Position numbers and translations under genes: made by a program. This document shows positions 8,193-17,141 of a DNA stretch of 37,653 bases, one piece after another. The notes under the pieces were generated by a model. The model made no database searches, had not been told where the DNA came from, and saw nothing but the letters and a program-made list of their open reading frames with translations. The stretch is from assembly GCA_903838565.1 (NCBI GenBank), contig CAILZB010000030.1, positions 1 to 37,653 on the forward strand. Direction: 5' to 3'. How positions within the stretch are numbered: position 1 is the first letter of the stretch; every line of letters begins with the position of its first letter. This DNA is from an uncultured beta proteobacterium (GTDB lineage: Bacteria > Pseudomonadota > Gammaproteobacteria > Burkholderiales > Burkholderiaceae_C).

Positions 8193-9618
8193 TTCGCTCC
8201 CTGAGCAGATCGCGCAGGCGCTTGGGCGCCGGAATCAAAGGCGTACGGCTGCGCGTCCAGGCGCCCTGATCGGTGGGCGACAGCGCGCGCCCCCGGCTCA
8301 TGAACCACGACGCCAGCCGGTACAGACCCAGGCGGCTGTAGACCTGCGCCCACACGCCCCAGATCGTCGTGTCGGTGAGTGTGCGCGCCGCACCGCTGCC
8401 GCGCAGCGTGGCGTCTTCGCCCTCGGGCTTGGCCATGGCCTCGTTGCGCAGCCGCACCAGGATGTCGGGAATCGGAATCTTCACCGGACATACTTCGGCA
8501 CAGGCGCCGCACAGCGTGGAAGCGAAGGCCAGCGGATAAGTCGACTCCAGGCCCAGCATGTGAGGCGAGATGATCGCGCCGATGGGCCCGGGATAGGTGG
8601 TGCCGTAGGCGTGTCCTCCGATGCGCGCGTACACCGGGCAGTGGTTCATGCAGGCGCCGCAGCGGATGCACTGCAGCGTGGCGCGCAGCTCCTCGTCGGC
8701 GTAGGCCTGGGTGCGGCCGTTGTCGAGCAGGATCAGGTGCACTTGCTCGGGGCCGTCCAACTCGCCGCTTTGGCGCGGGGCGCTGATCATGTTCACATAG
8801 GTCGTGATGTTCTGTCCCGTGGCCGAGCGCGGCAGCAGGCTCAGCAGCGGCACCAGGTGTTCCAGCTTCTCTACCACCTTCTCGATGCCGGTGATGGCAA
8901 TGTGCACGCGCGGCACCGTGGTGCACAGGCGGCCGTTGCCCTCGTTCTCCACCAGGCACAGGGTGCCGGTCTCGGCGACCATGAAGTTCACGCCCGACAG
9001 GCCGATGTCGGCCGCGGCAAACTTGGCGCGCAGCACGCGCCGGCCGATGGCGATGAGCGCGTCCACGTCGTCGGTGTAGGCCACGCCCGGGATCTCCTTG
9101 GCGAAGAGTGCGGCGATCTCCTGTTTGGTCTTGTGGATCGCCGGCATGATGATGTGCGAGGGCGCTTCACCGGCGAGCTGCACGATGTACTCGCCCATGT
9201 CGGATTCCATGGCCTCGATACCGGCGGCCTGCATCGCGTGGTTGAAGCCCACCTCCTCGCTCACCATGGACTTGCCCTTGACGATGGTCCTGGCATTCAC
9301 GCTGCGCGCGATGGCCAGCGCGATGGCGTTGGCCTCATCGGCGTCCTGCGCCCAGTGCACCTGCACGCCGCGCGCCGTGAGCTTTTGCTCCAGCTGCTCC
9401 AGCAGCCGGGGCAGGTTCGCCAGGCTGTAGCGGCGAATCGCGGCGCCGAGTTCGCGCAGACCCTGCAGCTCTTCCTGGTCCGGGAACTGGCCGCGCCGCT
9501 TGGCCTGCAAAAAGTCCATGGCGCCGCGGAAATTCCTGCGCTGTGCCGGGTCGTCCAACACGGCCTTGCTGCGCGCCTTGAAGTCGTCCATCGCGTGGAT
9601 GGGAATCACCTTCTTCAT
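8182..9618 (-). CDS. lutB: L-lactate oxidation iron-sulfur protein LutB (LldF)
   Basis: A 478-residue member of the LutB/LldF/YkgF family. It has an N-terminal LUD domain, with TIVKGKSMVSEEVGFN at about 112-127 and ETGTLCLVENEGNGR at about 216-230, followed by two 4Fe-4S clusters: CIRCGACMNHCP (C317, C320, C323, C327) and CGACAEVCP (C370, C373, C377), and a C-terminal tail. With LutA and LutC it forms the non-flavin L-lactate dehydrogenase complex. The start codon overlaps the lutC stop (ATGA) and its end overlaps the dehydrogenase start, so translation is coupled along the operon. Confidence 0.95.
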   Translation of the reverse strand: MKKVIPIHAMDDFKARSKAVLDDPAQRRNFRGAMDFLQAKRRGQFPDQEELQGLRELGAAIRRYSLANLPRLLEQLEQKLTARGVQVHWAQDADEANAIALAIARSVNARTIVKGKSMVSEEVGFNHAMQAAGIEAMESDMGEYIVQLAGEAPSHIIMPAIHKTKQEIAALFAKEIPGVAYTDDVDALIAIGRRVLRAKFAAADIGLSGVNFMVAETGTLCLVENEGNGRLCTTVPRVHIAITGIEKVVEKLEHLVPLLSLLPRSATGQNITTYVNMISAPRQSGELDGPEQVHLILLDNGRTQAYADEELRATLQCIRCGACMNHCPVYARIGGHAYGTTYPGPIGAIISPHMLGLESTYPLAFASTLCGACAEVCPVKIPIPDILVRLRNEAMAKPEGEDATLRGSGAARTLTDTTIWGVWAQVYSRLGLYRLASWFMSRGRALSPTDQGAWTRSRTPLIPAPKRLRDLLRERNDE

Positions 9619-10289
9619 GGCTGACCCTCCTTTCCATGACGCAACAACAGGACCAGCTCGCGCGGACCGTGTGCGCCGTAAGCCAGGGTCTGCTGGATGT
9701 CGGCGGTCTTGGACGGCCCGCTGATCAGCAGCGCATTGGTCGGCATGCCACTGGCCCAGCCCTCGGCCGTGAAGGCGCTGTGCATGTCGGCGTGGATCGT
9801 GGCCACATCCAGCAGCACGAAGTGGATGGGCGGCACCAGCGACATGAGCCGCGGCTCGCGCGCGTCGGGCCAGAGGATCAGGCTGCCGGTCTCGGCGATG
9901 GCGCTTCGGGCCAGTGTGAGCGAGGCGTCGATACCGTCGAACAGCTCCTCACGCCAGGCCTCGCCGGGCTGTTGGTAGCGGCGCAGCTGCAGTCCTTCGG
10001 GCTGGCACGCCTCGAGTTCGCTGCCATGCGCGGTGTCGCGGCCGATGAGCAGCTGGCGCACGCCCTTGGCGGCCGCCAGGCGCAGCAGCAACTGCGACCA
10101 GTCGCTCTGCGTGGTGTCGTGCACCTCGGTCTTCACGGCCTGCATCGCGGCGCGCAGCCGCGCCACGCGTTGCACCTGAGACTCGCCGCGGCGCTGCGCG
10201 GCATACCAGGACGCGACGTCGGGCAGCGCGGGCGCCTGCGCGATGTGCGTGGCGCGCAAGCGCGCCAGGATGCTGTCGCGGGCGCTCAT
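9615..10289 (-). CDS. lutC: L-lactate oxidation protein LutC (LUD domain)
   Basis: A 224-residue LUD (DUF162) protein, third component of the LutABC L-lactate dehydrogenase. Recognisable blocks are SLTLARSAIAETGSLILWPD, which matches the domain's conserved AxAxTGS strand, and SGPSKTADIQQTLAYGAHGP near the C-terminus. The ATG at 10289 starts MSARDSILARLR and overlaps the lutA stop by four bases; the longer frame upstream reads through lutA out of frame and is rejected. Gene order here is lutA-lutC-lutB rather than the lutABC of Bacillus. Confidence 0.93.
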   Translation of the reverse strand: MSARDSILARLRATHIAQAPALPDVASWYAAQRRGESQVQRVARLRAAMQAVKTEVHDTTQSDWSQLLLRLAAAKGVRQLLIGRDTAHGSELEACQPEGLQLRRYQQPGEAWREELFDGIDASLTLARSAIAETGSLILWPDAREPRLMSLVPPIHFVLLDVATIHADMHSAFTAEGWASGMPTNALLISGPSKTADIQQTLAYGAHGPRELVLLLRHGKEGQP

Positions 10290-11095
10290 ACGCGGTGGGC
10301 GCTGGTGCGCTTCCAGAGAAAGCTCGCCAGGTGCTCGCCCGGCAGCGTTGCCGCAGCCAGGCCGGCGAGCTCGTCCTGCTTCGCGGCGCGACCGGTGATG
10401 TTCAGCAGACAGCCGCAGTCGGCGCTGACGACGCGCTCGGCGCCGGTGGCGCGGATGCTGGCCACCTTGTCGCTCACGATGGCTTCGGAAATGTCGGGGT
10501 AGCGCATGGCGAAGGTTCCGCCAAAGCCGCAGCACTCCTCCACCCTGGCCTGCTGCACCACGTTGACCTGGGCCAGACTGTCCAGCAGCGCCGCGCTGGT
10601 CTCGTGCGAACCCATTTCGCGCCGCGCATGGCAGGAGGTGTGCAGCGCCACGGTGCAGGCGTCGCCCCGGTCTTCATGGCTGAAATTCACCACGTACACC
10701 AGGAACTCGCTGAGCTCGTACACGCGTTCGGCCAGCGCGACCGCGCGCGCGTGCAGCACCGGGTCAGCGGCAAAGAGATGCGGGTAGTGCAGTCGCATCA
10801 TGCCGCCGCAGGAGCCCGACGGCACCACGATCGGCCAGTCTTCGGTGAACAGGTCCAACTGCTGCAGCGCGACGGCGCGCGCTTCTTCGGGAAAGCCGCT
10901 GCTGTGGGCCGGCTGGCCGCAGCAGGTCTGCTGCTCCAGGTAGTGCACCGTGATGCCCTCGCGCTCCAGCAGACGCACCGTGTCCAGTCCGGCCAGCGGC
11001 GTGAACTGATCGATCAGGCAGGTGGAAAAAAGATAGACGTGGGCCGGCTTGGGCGGGTAGCGGCGGGCACTTCGGGCGGCGGACTCGATGGGCAT
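10286..11095 (-). CDS. lutA: L-lactate oxidation protein LutA (two CCG domains)
   Basis: A 269-residue (Fe-S)-binding protein of the LutA/GlpC-like family, with two cysteine-rich CCG motifs: TCCGQPAHSSG in the first half and ECCGFGGTFAMRYP in the second. Additional conserved cysteines are in LFSTCLID and LHTSCHARREMG. It is the first gene of the lactate operon, transcribed leftward from a region shared with lldR. An operator-like TGGTATTACCA lies about 30 bases upstream of its ATG, overlapping a possible -10 TAATAC, consistent with direct repression. The ribosome site (AAGAAA) is weak. Confidence 0.94.
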   Translation of the reverse strand: MPIESAARSARRYPPKPAHVYLFSTCLIDQFTPLAGLDTVRLLEREGITVHYLEQQTCCGQPAHSSGFPEEARAVALQQLDLFTEDWPIVVPSGSCGGMMRLHYPHLFAADPVLHARAVALAERVYELSEFLVYVVNFSHEDRGDACTVALHTSCHARREMGSHETSAALLDSLAQVNVVQQARVEECCGFGGTFAMRYPDISEAIVSDKVASIRATGAERVVSADCGCLLNITGRAAKQDELAGLAAATLPGEHLASFLWKRTSAHRV

Positions 11096-11123
11096 GGTTT
11101 CTTTTCAGGCGTTATTGGTAAAG

Positions 11124-11134
11124 TGGTATTACCA
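11124..11134. promoter_or_regulatory. Putative LldR operator O1 (lutA-proximal)
   Basis: TGGTATTACCA matches the TGGT-N3-ACCA core recognised by FCD-type GntR regulators such as LldR and PdhR. It lies 29 bases upstream of the lutA start, where on the minus strand it contains a -10-like TAATAC. Binding here would block lutA transcription. Confidence 0.7.
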
Positions 11135-11198
11135 GTTGCGGCAAGTGTAAAAACAATGGCGCCGCAAAAAATAGGTGTTTTCCCTTACTTGCGCTGGA

Positions 11199-11208
11199 TG
11201 GTCGACCA
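11199..11208. promoter_or_regulatory. Operator-like palindrome with a two-base spacer
   Basis: TGGTCGACCA has the same half-sites as the two flanking LldR operators but two bases between them instead of three. It sits between O1 and O2, close to a -10-like TAACAT (11219-11224) for lldR. It may be a weak accessory site or chance. Confidence 0.3.
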
Positions 11209-11228
11209 CGAAATGGGCTAACATTGCG

Positions 11229-11239
11229 TGGTCTTACCA
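11229..11239. promoter_or_regulatory. Putative LldR operator O2 (lldR-proximal)
   Basis: TGGTCTTACCA, extended to the palindrome GTGGT-CTT-ACCAC at 11228-11240, lies 12 bases before the lldR ATG. It supports autoregulation. It also supports the ATG start at 11252, because the alternative GTG at 11228 would place the operator inside the coding region. Its centre is 105 bases from that of O1. Confidence 0.7.
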
Positions 11240-11251
11240 CTTTTATTTCCG

Positions 11252-12016
11252 ATGTCCCAACTCCGTCCCACCGCCATCCGTCTGGCCGACACCGTCGCCG
11301 CCGAGCTGGAAAAGCGCATCCTCGAAGGCTCGCTCAAACCGGGCGATCGGCTGCCCGCAGAGCGCGCCCTCGCGCTGGATCTGGGCGTGTCGCGACCCTC
11401 GCTGCGCGAGGCGATCCAGAAGCTGGTGTCAAAGGGGCTGTTGAGCACGCGCCACGGCGGCGGCACCTTTGTCACCGATCGACTCGAGGCGCACTTCGCC
11501 GATCCCTGGCAGGATCTGGTCAAGGGTCATCCGCTGCTGCACCGCGACCTGCTGGAGTTTCGCCAGATGCTGGAGAGCGAAGCGGCGCAGATGGCGGCTG
11601 ACCGCGCCACCGACGCCGACATCAAACGCCTGGACGCGGTGTATGCGAAGCTGGAGCAGGTCTATGCCGGCGCTGACCTGGCGGCCTGCATCGACGCGGA
11701 CGTCGAGTTTCATCAGGTGGTCGCCGAAGCCGCGCACAACGTGCTGATCGGGCATTTGAGCGCCAGCCTGATGCGGGTGATCCACGGCCATGTGTCGAAC
11801 AACCTGGAGCACCTGCATGCTCGGCCCCAGCGCTGGGATCAACTGCAGTCGCAGCACCGCGCCATCTGGCAGGCGATCCGCGAACACCGCCCGCAGCAGG
11901 CGGCCCAAGCCGCCCGCGATCACATCGAATTCGTGCGCCAGAGCATGGACGACAACGCCCGCGAAGAGGAGCGCCGCCTGAGCGCGCGCCGTCGCGCAGG
12001 AGAGCTGATCGAGTGA
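11252..12016 (+). CDS. lldR: FadR/GntR-family regulator with FCD domain, lactate-responsive (LldR)
   Basis: A 254-residue repressor. A GntR winged helix-turn-helix occupies about residues 10-75 (GDRLPAERALALDLGVSRPS, then LREAIQKLVSKGLL, then RHGGGTFV). An FCD ligand domain follows, with candidate metal ligands D150, H154, H202 and H224. FCD regulators of this type sense lactate or similar acids. It is divergent from the lactate operon and its own start lies just after a TGGT-N3-ACCA operator, so it probably represses lutA and itself, with relief by lactate. A GTG start eight codons upstream is possible but would include the operator. Confidence 0.92.
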   Translation: MSQLRPTAIRLADTVAAELEKRILEGSLKPGDRLPAERALALDLGVSRPSLREAIQKLVSKGLLSTRHGGGTFVTDRLEAHFADPWQDLVKGHPLLHRDLLEFRQMLESEAAQMAADRATDADIKRLDAVYAKLEQVYAGADLAACIDADVEFHQVVAEAAHNVLIGHLSASLMRVIHGHVSNNLEHLHARPQRWDQLQSQHRAIWQAIREHRPQQAAQAARDHIEFVRQSMDDNAREEERRLSARRRAGELIE

Positions 12017-12089
12017 TGGCGCAAGGCGGATAGGCCGCAAGCGAAGCTGCGCGGCGTCGACTTCCCGTCGCAGCCCGCACTCGCAGCCC

Positions 12090-12116
12090 GCGCCTGTCGG
12101 CTGGGCCGACGGGCGC
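12090..12116. terminator. Strong hairpin between convergent lldR and bug genes
   Basis: The arms GCGCCTGTCGGC (12090-12101) and GCCGACGGGCGC (12105-12116) pair over 12 positions with one G-T wobble and a three-base loop. It lies between the stops of two convergent genes, the expected place for a terminator. No T-run follows on either strand, so it would be an atypical intrinsic terminator or a 3'-end stabiliser. Confidence 0.4.
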
Positions 12117-12125
12117 CCGAGGGGC

Positions 12126-13094
12126 TCAGTCTTCCTTCATGTCCGCCGCCTTGGCGACGGGTCCGAGCCGGGCCTTTTCAGCGGCCAGAAACTTGACGAA
12201 TTCGGCCCGCGTGCCGCCCACCGGATCGATGCCCTGGGGAATCAGCCGAGCCCGCAGTTCGATGGACTTGAGCGCCGTATCCACGGCCCGGTTCATCCGG
12301 TCCAGGATGGCCTCGGGCGTGCCGCGGGGCGCGAACACGCCGGACCAGTGGCCGATCAGCACGCCGGGAAAGCCTTGCTCGGCGGCCGTCGGCAGGTCGG
12401 GCAGCACGGCAATGCGCCGGCTCCAGGTGGAAGCGATGGCGCGCAGCTTGCCGCCCTGGACCTGCGGCAGCACCACCACGCTGGCCTCCGAGGTGACATC
12501 GACCTGCTTGCTGATGACGGCCACCATGCCCTCCGATCCGCTCTTGTAGGGAATGATGTGCAACTTGGCGCCAGACTTGAGCTTGAGCATTTCGGCCACG
12601 AAGTGCGGTGTGCTGCCGGTTCCGGCGGTGGAGAAATTCAACCCGGGTCCGGCCTTGGACGCGGCGATCAAACCCTTCAAGTCCTTGATCACAGAGTCCA
12701 CCGGCACCACGATGATGGACGGGCTCACGGACATCATCGCCACCGGCACCAGATCCTCCTCCTTGTAGGGCATCCTGGATTTGATCATCGCGTTGGTCAC
12801 GACCCCACCCGCCGGCGTGAGAAAGGTGTAGCCGTCGGGTGCCGCCTTGGCGACAAAGTCCGCTCCTATCACCGAACCCGCGCCGGGTTTGTTCTCCACC
12901 AGAATCGGCTGGCCGAGTTGCTTCGAGACGGCCTCGGCCACGGCGCGCGCCACCAGATCGTTGGCGCCGCCCGGACCAAAAGGCACGATGAATCTGATGG
13001 GCCTGGAAGGCCAGGTATCCGCCTGCGCCGACAGCGCAAGCAGCCCCAGCAGCAGCGCTGCGGCGCTGCGCAAAAAGAGATGTTTCAGCTTCAC
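12126..13094 (-). CDS. Bug-family tripartite tricarboxylate transporter substrate-binding protein
   Basis: A 322-residue periplasmic receptor. A signal peptide ends near ALSAQA, followed by the Bug start WPSRPIRFIVPFGPGG (the loop that binds the carboxylate of the ligand), then KPGAGSVIGADFVAKAAPDG and the C-terminal blocks. Bug proteins are greatly expanded in Burkholderiales and usually bind small carboxylates; the ligand cannot be read from sequence. The GTG start at 13094 is chosen because AAGGAGG lies about seven bases upstream and it gives a proper signal peptide; the longer frame to 13199 overlaps cysA. No TctA/TctB membrane genes are adjacent, so it is an orphan receptor. Confidence 0.9.
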   Translation of the reverse strand: MKLKHLFLRSAAALLLGLLALSAQADTWPSRPIRFIVPFGPGGANDLVARAVAEAVSKQLGQPILVENKPGAGSVIGADFVAKAAPDGYTFLTPAGGVVTNAMIKSRMPYKEEDLVPVAMMSVSPSIIVVPVDSVIKDLKGLIAASKAGPGLNFSTAGTGSTPHFVAEMLKLKSGAKLHIIPYKSGSEGMVAVISKQVDVTSEASVVVLPQVQGGKLRAIASTWSRRIAVLPDLPTAAEQGFPGVLIGHWSGVFAPRGTPEAILDRMNRAVDTALKSIELRARLIPQGIDPVGGTRAEFVKFLAAEKARLGPVAKAADMKED

Positions 13095-13182
13095 GGGTTG
13101 TCCTCCTTGTGCCGTCTGAACGGACTTTAACTGATGCCGAGTCACGCGGCGCCAGCGCAGCGATGGCCACAAAGGGACGCGC

Positions 13183-14298
13183 TCAATGTGTCTCGACAAA
13201 AACCTTCGCCTTGCGCGGCGTGAGCAGCAGGGTTTCGCCTTCGCGCGGATCGAGTTCGCTGAACTCCTGCGCGCTCAGGTGCGCTTCAATCAGGTCGGCT
13301 TCGCCCGACTCGGAAGGTTCCAGGCGCGCGAGTTCCAACCGGGCAATGGGACCGATCAGGATCGCGCGCGACAGTTTGGCGACGATGCCGCGGGGTTGGG
13401 TCACGGCGCCGGTGCCGTCGCCAAAAACGTAGCGCTGCACTTGCAGGTCATGCGGGCGCACATAGGCCAGGGCCTTGGCATCCTGGGCGTCGTGGTGCTC
13501 TGGCGAGTCCAGATGCAGTCCCTGTTCGTCGGCGCCGATCTGCACCACGCCTTCATGCGCGCGGCCGTGGAACAGGTTCACGTCGCCCAGGAAGCCGTAG
13601 ACGAAGGGGCTGGCCGGATGGTTCCACACCTCCTGCGGCGAGCCGATCTGCTCCACCTTGCCCGAGTTCATCAGCACCACACGGTCCGCCACTTCCAGCG
13701 CCTCTTCCTGGTCGTGCGTGACGAAGATGCTGGTGACGTGCAGGTCGTCGTGCAACCGCCGCAGCCAGCGCCGCAGCTCCTTGCGCACCTTGGCGTCGAG
13801 CGCACCGAAGGGCTCGTCCAGCAGCAGCACCTTGGGTTCCACGGCGAGCGCACGGGCCAGGGCGATGCGCTGGCGCTGTCCGCCCGAGAGCTGCGATGGG
13901 TAGCGGTCCGCCAGCCAGTCGAGTTGCACCAGGCTCAAGAGCTCGTGCACCTTCTCCTTGATCTTGGCCTCGCTGGGGCGCTGGCTGCGCGGCTTCACGC
14001 GCAGGCCGAAGGCGACGTTCTCGAATACGCTCATGTGGCGAAACAGCGCGTAGTGCTGGAACACAAAGCCCACTTGGCGCTCGCGCACGTGCACATCGGT
14101 CGTGTCTTCGCCGCTGAACAGGATGCTGCCTGCGTCGGCCGTTTCCAGCCCAGCGATGATGCGCAACAGCGTGGTCTTGCCGCAGCCCGACGGCCCCAGC
14201 AGTGCGACCAGTTCGCCGGAACCGATATCCAGCGACACGTCGCGCAGCGCGTGAAAATCGCCAAACTGTTTGCTGACGTTACGGATGGCGATGCTCAT
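13183..14298 (-). CDS. cysA: Sulfate/thiosulfate ABC transporter ATP-binding protein CysA
   Basis: A 371-residue ATPase. Walker A is GPSGCGKT (35-42), followed by the Q-loop region [19 protein letters not shown], the signature [15 protein letters not shown], Walker [13 protein letters not shown] and the H-loop [16 protein letters not shown]-terminal TOBE-like region of about 130 residues completes the CysA/MalK plan. It energises sulfate import by CysT and CysW. The start overlaps the cysW stop by four bases. It is the last gene of the sulfate operon. Confidence 0.95.
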   Translation of the reverse strand: MSIAIRNVSKQFGDFHALRDVSLDIGSGELVALLGPSGCGKTTLLRIIAGLETADAGSILFSGEDTTDVHVRERQVGFVFQHYALFRHMSVFENVAFGLRVKPRSQRPSEAKIKEKVHELLSLVQLDWLADRYPSQLSGGQRQRIALARALAVEPKVLLLDEPFGALDAKVRKELRRWLRRLHDDLHVTSIFVTHDQEEALEVADRVVLMNSGKVEQIGSPQEVWNHPASPFVYGFLGDVNLFHGRAHEGVVQIGADEQGLHLDSPEHHDAQDAKALAYVRPHDLQVQRYVFGDGTGAVTQPRGIVAKLSRAILIGPIARLELARLEPSESGEADLIEAHLSAQEFSELDPREGETLLLTPRKAKVFVETH

Positions 14299-15179
14299 GG
14301 TTTCTCTTTCAGGATCAGGGGGCGCTCGGGCGGAGCATCGGCGGCGGCTTTCATGTCGCGCTCATGGCGCCACTGCACCACCGACTTGATGACCAGCGTC
14401 ACCAGGGCCAGCAGCGCCAACAATGACGCAACAGCAAAGGCGGCGACGGACTGGTATTCGTTGTACAAAACCTCGACGTGCAGCGGCAGCGTGTTGGTCT
14501 GGCCACGGATGTGGCCCGACACCACCGACACCGCGCCGAACTCGCCCATGGCGCGCGCATTGCACAGGATCACGCCATAGATCAGGCCCCACTTGATGTT
14601 GGGCAGGGTCACGTACCAGAAGGTCTGCCAGCCCGAGGCGCCGAGCACGATCGCCGCCTGCTCCTCGTCGTTGCCCTGCGCCTGCATCAGTGGGATGAGC
14701 TCGCGCGCAATGAAGGGAAAGGTGACGAAAACGGTGGCCAGCACGATGCCTGGTACGGCGAAGATGATCTTGATGTCGTGCGCCATGAGCCAGGGGCCGA
14801 ACCAGCCCTGGGCGCCGAACATCAGCACGTAGATCAGTCCCGCCACCACCGGCGACACCGAGAAAGGCAGATCCACCAGCGTCGTCAGAAAGGCCTTGCC
14901 GCGGAACTCGAACTTGGCGATGGCCCAGGCCGCAGCGACGCCGAACACCAGGTTCAGCGGCACGGCGATGGCGGCGGTGATGAGCGTCAACCGGATTGAC
15001 GACCAAGCGTCGGGCTCCTTCAGCGCTTCCCAGTAAGCGTCCGCGCCCTTGCGCAATGCCTCGGCGAACACGGCCGCCAGCGGCAGCACCAGGAACAGAA
15101 ACATGAAGCCCAGCGCCACGGCGATGAGCGTGTACCTCACCCAGGCGGGTTCAGTGGTTCCGGCCTGTGTGCTCCTCAT
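14295..15179 (-). CDS. cysW: Sulfate ABC transporter permease CysW
   Basis: A 294-residue inner-membrane permease with about six membrane segments. It has [20 protein letters not shown] and the cytoplasmic EAA loop near [20 protein letters not shown], which contacts Cys[21 protein letters not shown] near the C-terminal third is typical of CysW. It pairs with CysT, encoded 103 bases upstream. That gap carries a small CCCC-GAA-GGGG repeat at 15256-15266 and no other visible feature. Confidence 0.95.
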   Translation of the reverse strand: MRSTQAGTTEPAWVRYTLIAVALGFMFLFLVLPLAAVFAEALRKGADAYWEALKEPDAWSSIRLTLITAAIAVPLNLVFGVAAAWAIAKFEFRGKAFLTTLVDLPFSVSPVVAGLIYVLMFGAQGWFGPWLMAHDIKIIFAVPGIVLATVFVTFPFIARELIPLMQAQGNDEEQAAIVLGASGWQTFWYVTLPNIKWGLIYGVILCNARAMGEFGAVSVVSGHIRGQTNTLPLHVEVLYNEYQSVAAFAVASLLALLALVTLVIKSVVQWRHERDMKAAADAPPERPLILKEKP

Positions 15180-15282
15180 GAGCGTGCCTCCGCCATACTG
15201 CAGACCGCATCACGCCGCGGTGTCGGCACGTGCAGCCATTCGCTTTGCTGTCGATCCCCGAAGGGGCCCCTCGCCAGGTAGC

Positions 15283-16152
15283 TCATGACTGCGCCCCCGT
15301 ACGTTTTCGTTGCCAGGACTGCAGGGCGTTGATGACGAGCAGCAGCACGAAGGAGATCACCAGCAGCACCACGGCCACGGCGGTGGCGCCGGCGTAGTCG
15401 TATTGCTCCAGCTTGCCGATGATGATGAGCGGCGTGATCTCGGAAATCATGGGCATGTTGCCGGCGATGAAGATGACCGAACCGTATTCGCCGATGGCGC
15501 GCGCAAAGGCCATCGCAAAGCCCGTGAGCAGCGCCGGCGCGATCGAGGGAAAGATGACGCGGGTGAAGGTCTGCCAGCGCGTCGCGCCCAGGCAGGTGGC
15601 CGCTTCTTCCAGCTCGCGTTCGGCGTCTTCCAGCACCGGCTGCACCGTGCGCACGACGAAGGGCAGACCGATGAAGATGAGCGCGATCACGATGCCGTTG
15701 GGGTTGAAGGCAAGCTTGATGCCCAGCGGCTCCAGATACTGCCCGACCCAGCCGTTGCCCGCGAGCAGGGCCGTGAGCGAAATGCCGGCTACAGCCGTGG
15801 GCAGCGCGAACGGCAGGTCCACCAGCGCGTCCACGACCTTCTTGCCCGGGAACGGGTAGCGCACCAGCACCCAGGCCACGAGCAGGCCGAACACCACGTT
15901 CACCAAGGCCGCGATCAGCGACGCGCCAAAGGTGAGCTGGTAAGAGGCCACGACACGCGGCGAACTCACCGCCGCCCAGAACTGCTCCAGCGTGAGCGTG
16001 AAAGTCTTGAAGATCAGCGCCGACAGCGGGATCAGCACGATCAGCGCCAGATAGAACAGCGTATAGCCCAGCGTCAATCGAAAGCCCGGAAGCACGCGGC
16101 GCGGCGCCCGTTTGCGCGCGGCCTCGGCCGTGGTCAACACCGCCGCCGTCAT
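15283..16152 (-). CDS. cysT: Sulfate ABC transporter permease CysT (CysU)
   Basis: A 289-residue permease. The family blocks DLPFALPTAVAGISLTALL, the EAA loop ELEEAATCLGATRWQTFTRV and FARAIGEYGSVIFIAGNMP are all present. The ATG at 16152 overlaps the sbp stop by four bases (ATGA). The longer frame to 16662 is antisense-like read-through into sbp and is not used. Confidence 0.95.
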   Translation of the reverse strand: MTAAVLTTAEAARKRAPRRVLPGFRLTLGYTLFYLALIVLIPLSALIFKTFTLTLEQFWAAVSSPRVVASYQLTFGASLIAALVNVVFGLLVAWVLVRYPFPGKKVVDALVDLPFALPTAVAGISLTALLAGNGWVGQYLEPLGIKLAFNPNGIVIALIFIGLPFVVRTVQPVLEDAERELEEAATCLGATRWQTFTRVIFPSIAPALLTGFAMAFARAIGEYGSVIFIAGNMPMISEITPLIIIGKLEQYDYAGATAVAVVLLVISFVLLLVINALQSWQRKRTGAQS

Positions 16153-17141
16153 TTGACGGTGTACAGCTTGTCGAGCTGACCGCCGTCGTTGAAGTGCACT
16201 TTCTGCGCCTCGGCCAGAGAGCCGAAGTAGTCGTTCACGCTGAAGAGCTGGATCGGCTTGAACGTGCCGGCGTATTTCTTCAGGATGGCGGGGTTGCGTG
16301 GACGCAGCGCATGCCTGGCGGCGATCTCCTGCGCTTCGTCCGAATACAGCCAGTCCAGATAGGCCTTGGCGAGTTCGCCCGTGCCCTTCTTGGCGACAGT
16401 GCGCTCCACCAACGCCACCGGGTTTTCCGCCACGATGCTGGCCGAGGGATGGATGGCGTCGACCTTGCCCGCGCCGAATTCGCGCTCCACCGACACCACC
16501 TCGGACTCGAAGGTCACCAGCACGTCGCCGATATTGCGCTGCAGGAAGATGGTGGTGGCGTCGCGCCCGCCCTTGGCCAGCACCGGAACGTTCTTGTACA
16601 GCTTGGCGATGAACTCCGCTGCCTGCGCGTCCGTCCCGCCCTTCTTGCGCACCGCGCCCCACGCGGCGAGGTAGGCCATGCGGCCATTGCCGCCGGTCTT
16701 GGGATTGACCACGATCACCTGCACGCCAGGGCGGGTCAAATCGTCCCAGTCCTTGATGGCCTTGGGGTTGCCGTGTCTCACCAGGAACAGCATGGTGGAG
16801 GTGGTGGGCGAAGCGTTGTTTGGAAAGCGCTTGGGCCAGTCCTTGGCGATGACGCCGGTGCCGGCCAGAAAGTCCAGATCGGTGGTGGTGTTCATGGTGA
16901 CCACGTCCGCGTCCAGCCCGTCGTTCACGGCGCGCGCCTGGGCGCTGGAGCCGCCGTGCGCCTGGTCGATCTTGATGGTCTTGCCCGTGGCCTTCTGGTA
17001 GTGCGCGATGAAGGCGGCGTTGTAGTCCTTGTAGAACTCGCGCGCCACGTCGTAGGACGCGTTCAGCAGCGTCTGTGCCGGGGCCAGCGTGCTCGCGGCC
17101 AGGGCCACGGCAGCGAGTGCGATTCGAAGAGAGATTTTCAT
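16149..17141 (-). CDS. sbp: Periplasmic sulfate-binding protein
   Basis: A 330-residue receptor with a signal peptide cleaved near APA (residue 22). The mature start LLNASYDVAREFYKDYNAAF matches the Sbp/CysP start, and the HGGSSAQARAV and NPKTGGNGRMAYLAAWG blocks line the sulfate pocket. It delivers sulfate to CysT-CysW-CysA. The start codon overlaps the stop of an alpha/beta hydrolase gene by four bases, so the receptor is translationally coupled to that enzyme. Confidence 0.95.
   Translation of the reverse strand: MKISLRIALAAVALAASTLAPAQTLLNASYDVAREFYKDYNAAFIAHYQKATGKTIKIDQAHGGSSAQARAVNDGLDADVVTMNTTTDLDFLAGTGVIAKDWPKRFPNNASPTTSTMLFLVRHGNPKAIKDWDDLTRPGVQVIVVNPKTGGNGRMAYLAAWGAVRKKGGTDAQAAEFIAKLYKNVPVLAKGGRDATTIFLQRNIGDVLVTFESEVVSVEREFGAGKVDAIHPSASIVAENPVALVERTVAKKGTGELAKAYLDWLYSDEAQEIAARHALRPRNPAILKKYAGTFKPIQLFSVNDYFGSLAEAQKVHFNDGGQLDKLYTVK

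Noticed and set aside
5352..8204. A 950-codon rightward open frame across the dehydrogenase gene
   Set aside because: It is antisense to a clearly recognised flavo-iron-sulfur protein; high-GC codon use leaves the opposite frame open. Its composition (Arg, His, Gln, Ala-rich) is typical of such shadows.
8134..9624. A 496-codon rightward open frame opposite lutB
   Set aside because: Shadow of lutB with no recognisable motif and no ribosome site.
15180..15282. CCCC-GAA-GGGG motif between cysT and cysW as a functional terminator
   Set aside because: Only four base pairs and inside an operon; resembles common GC-rich intergenic repeats of this group.
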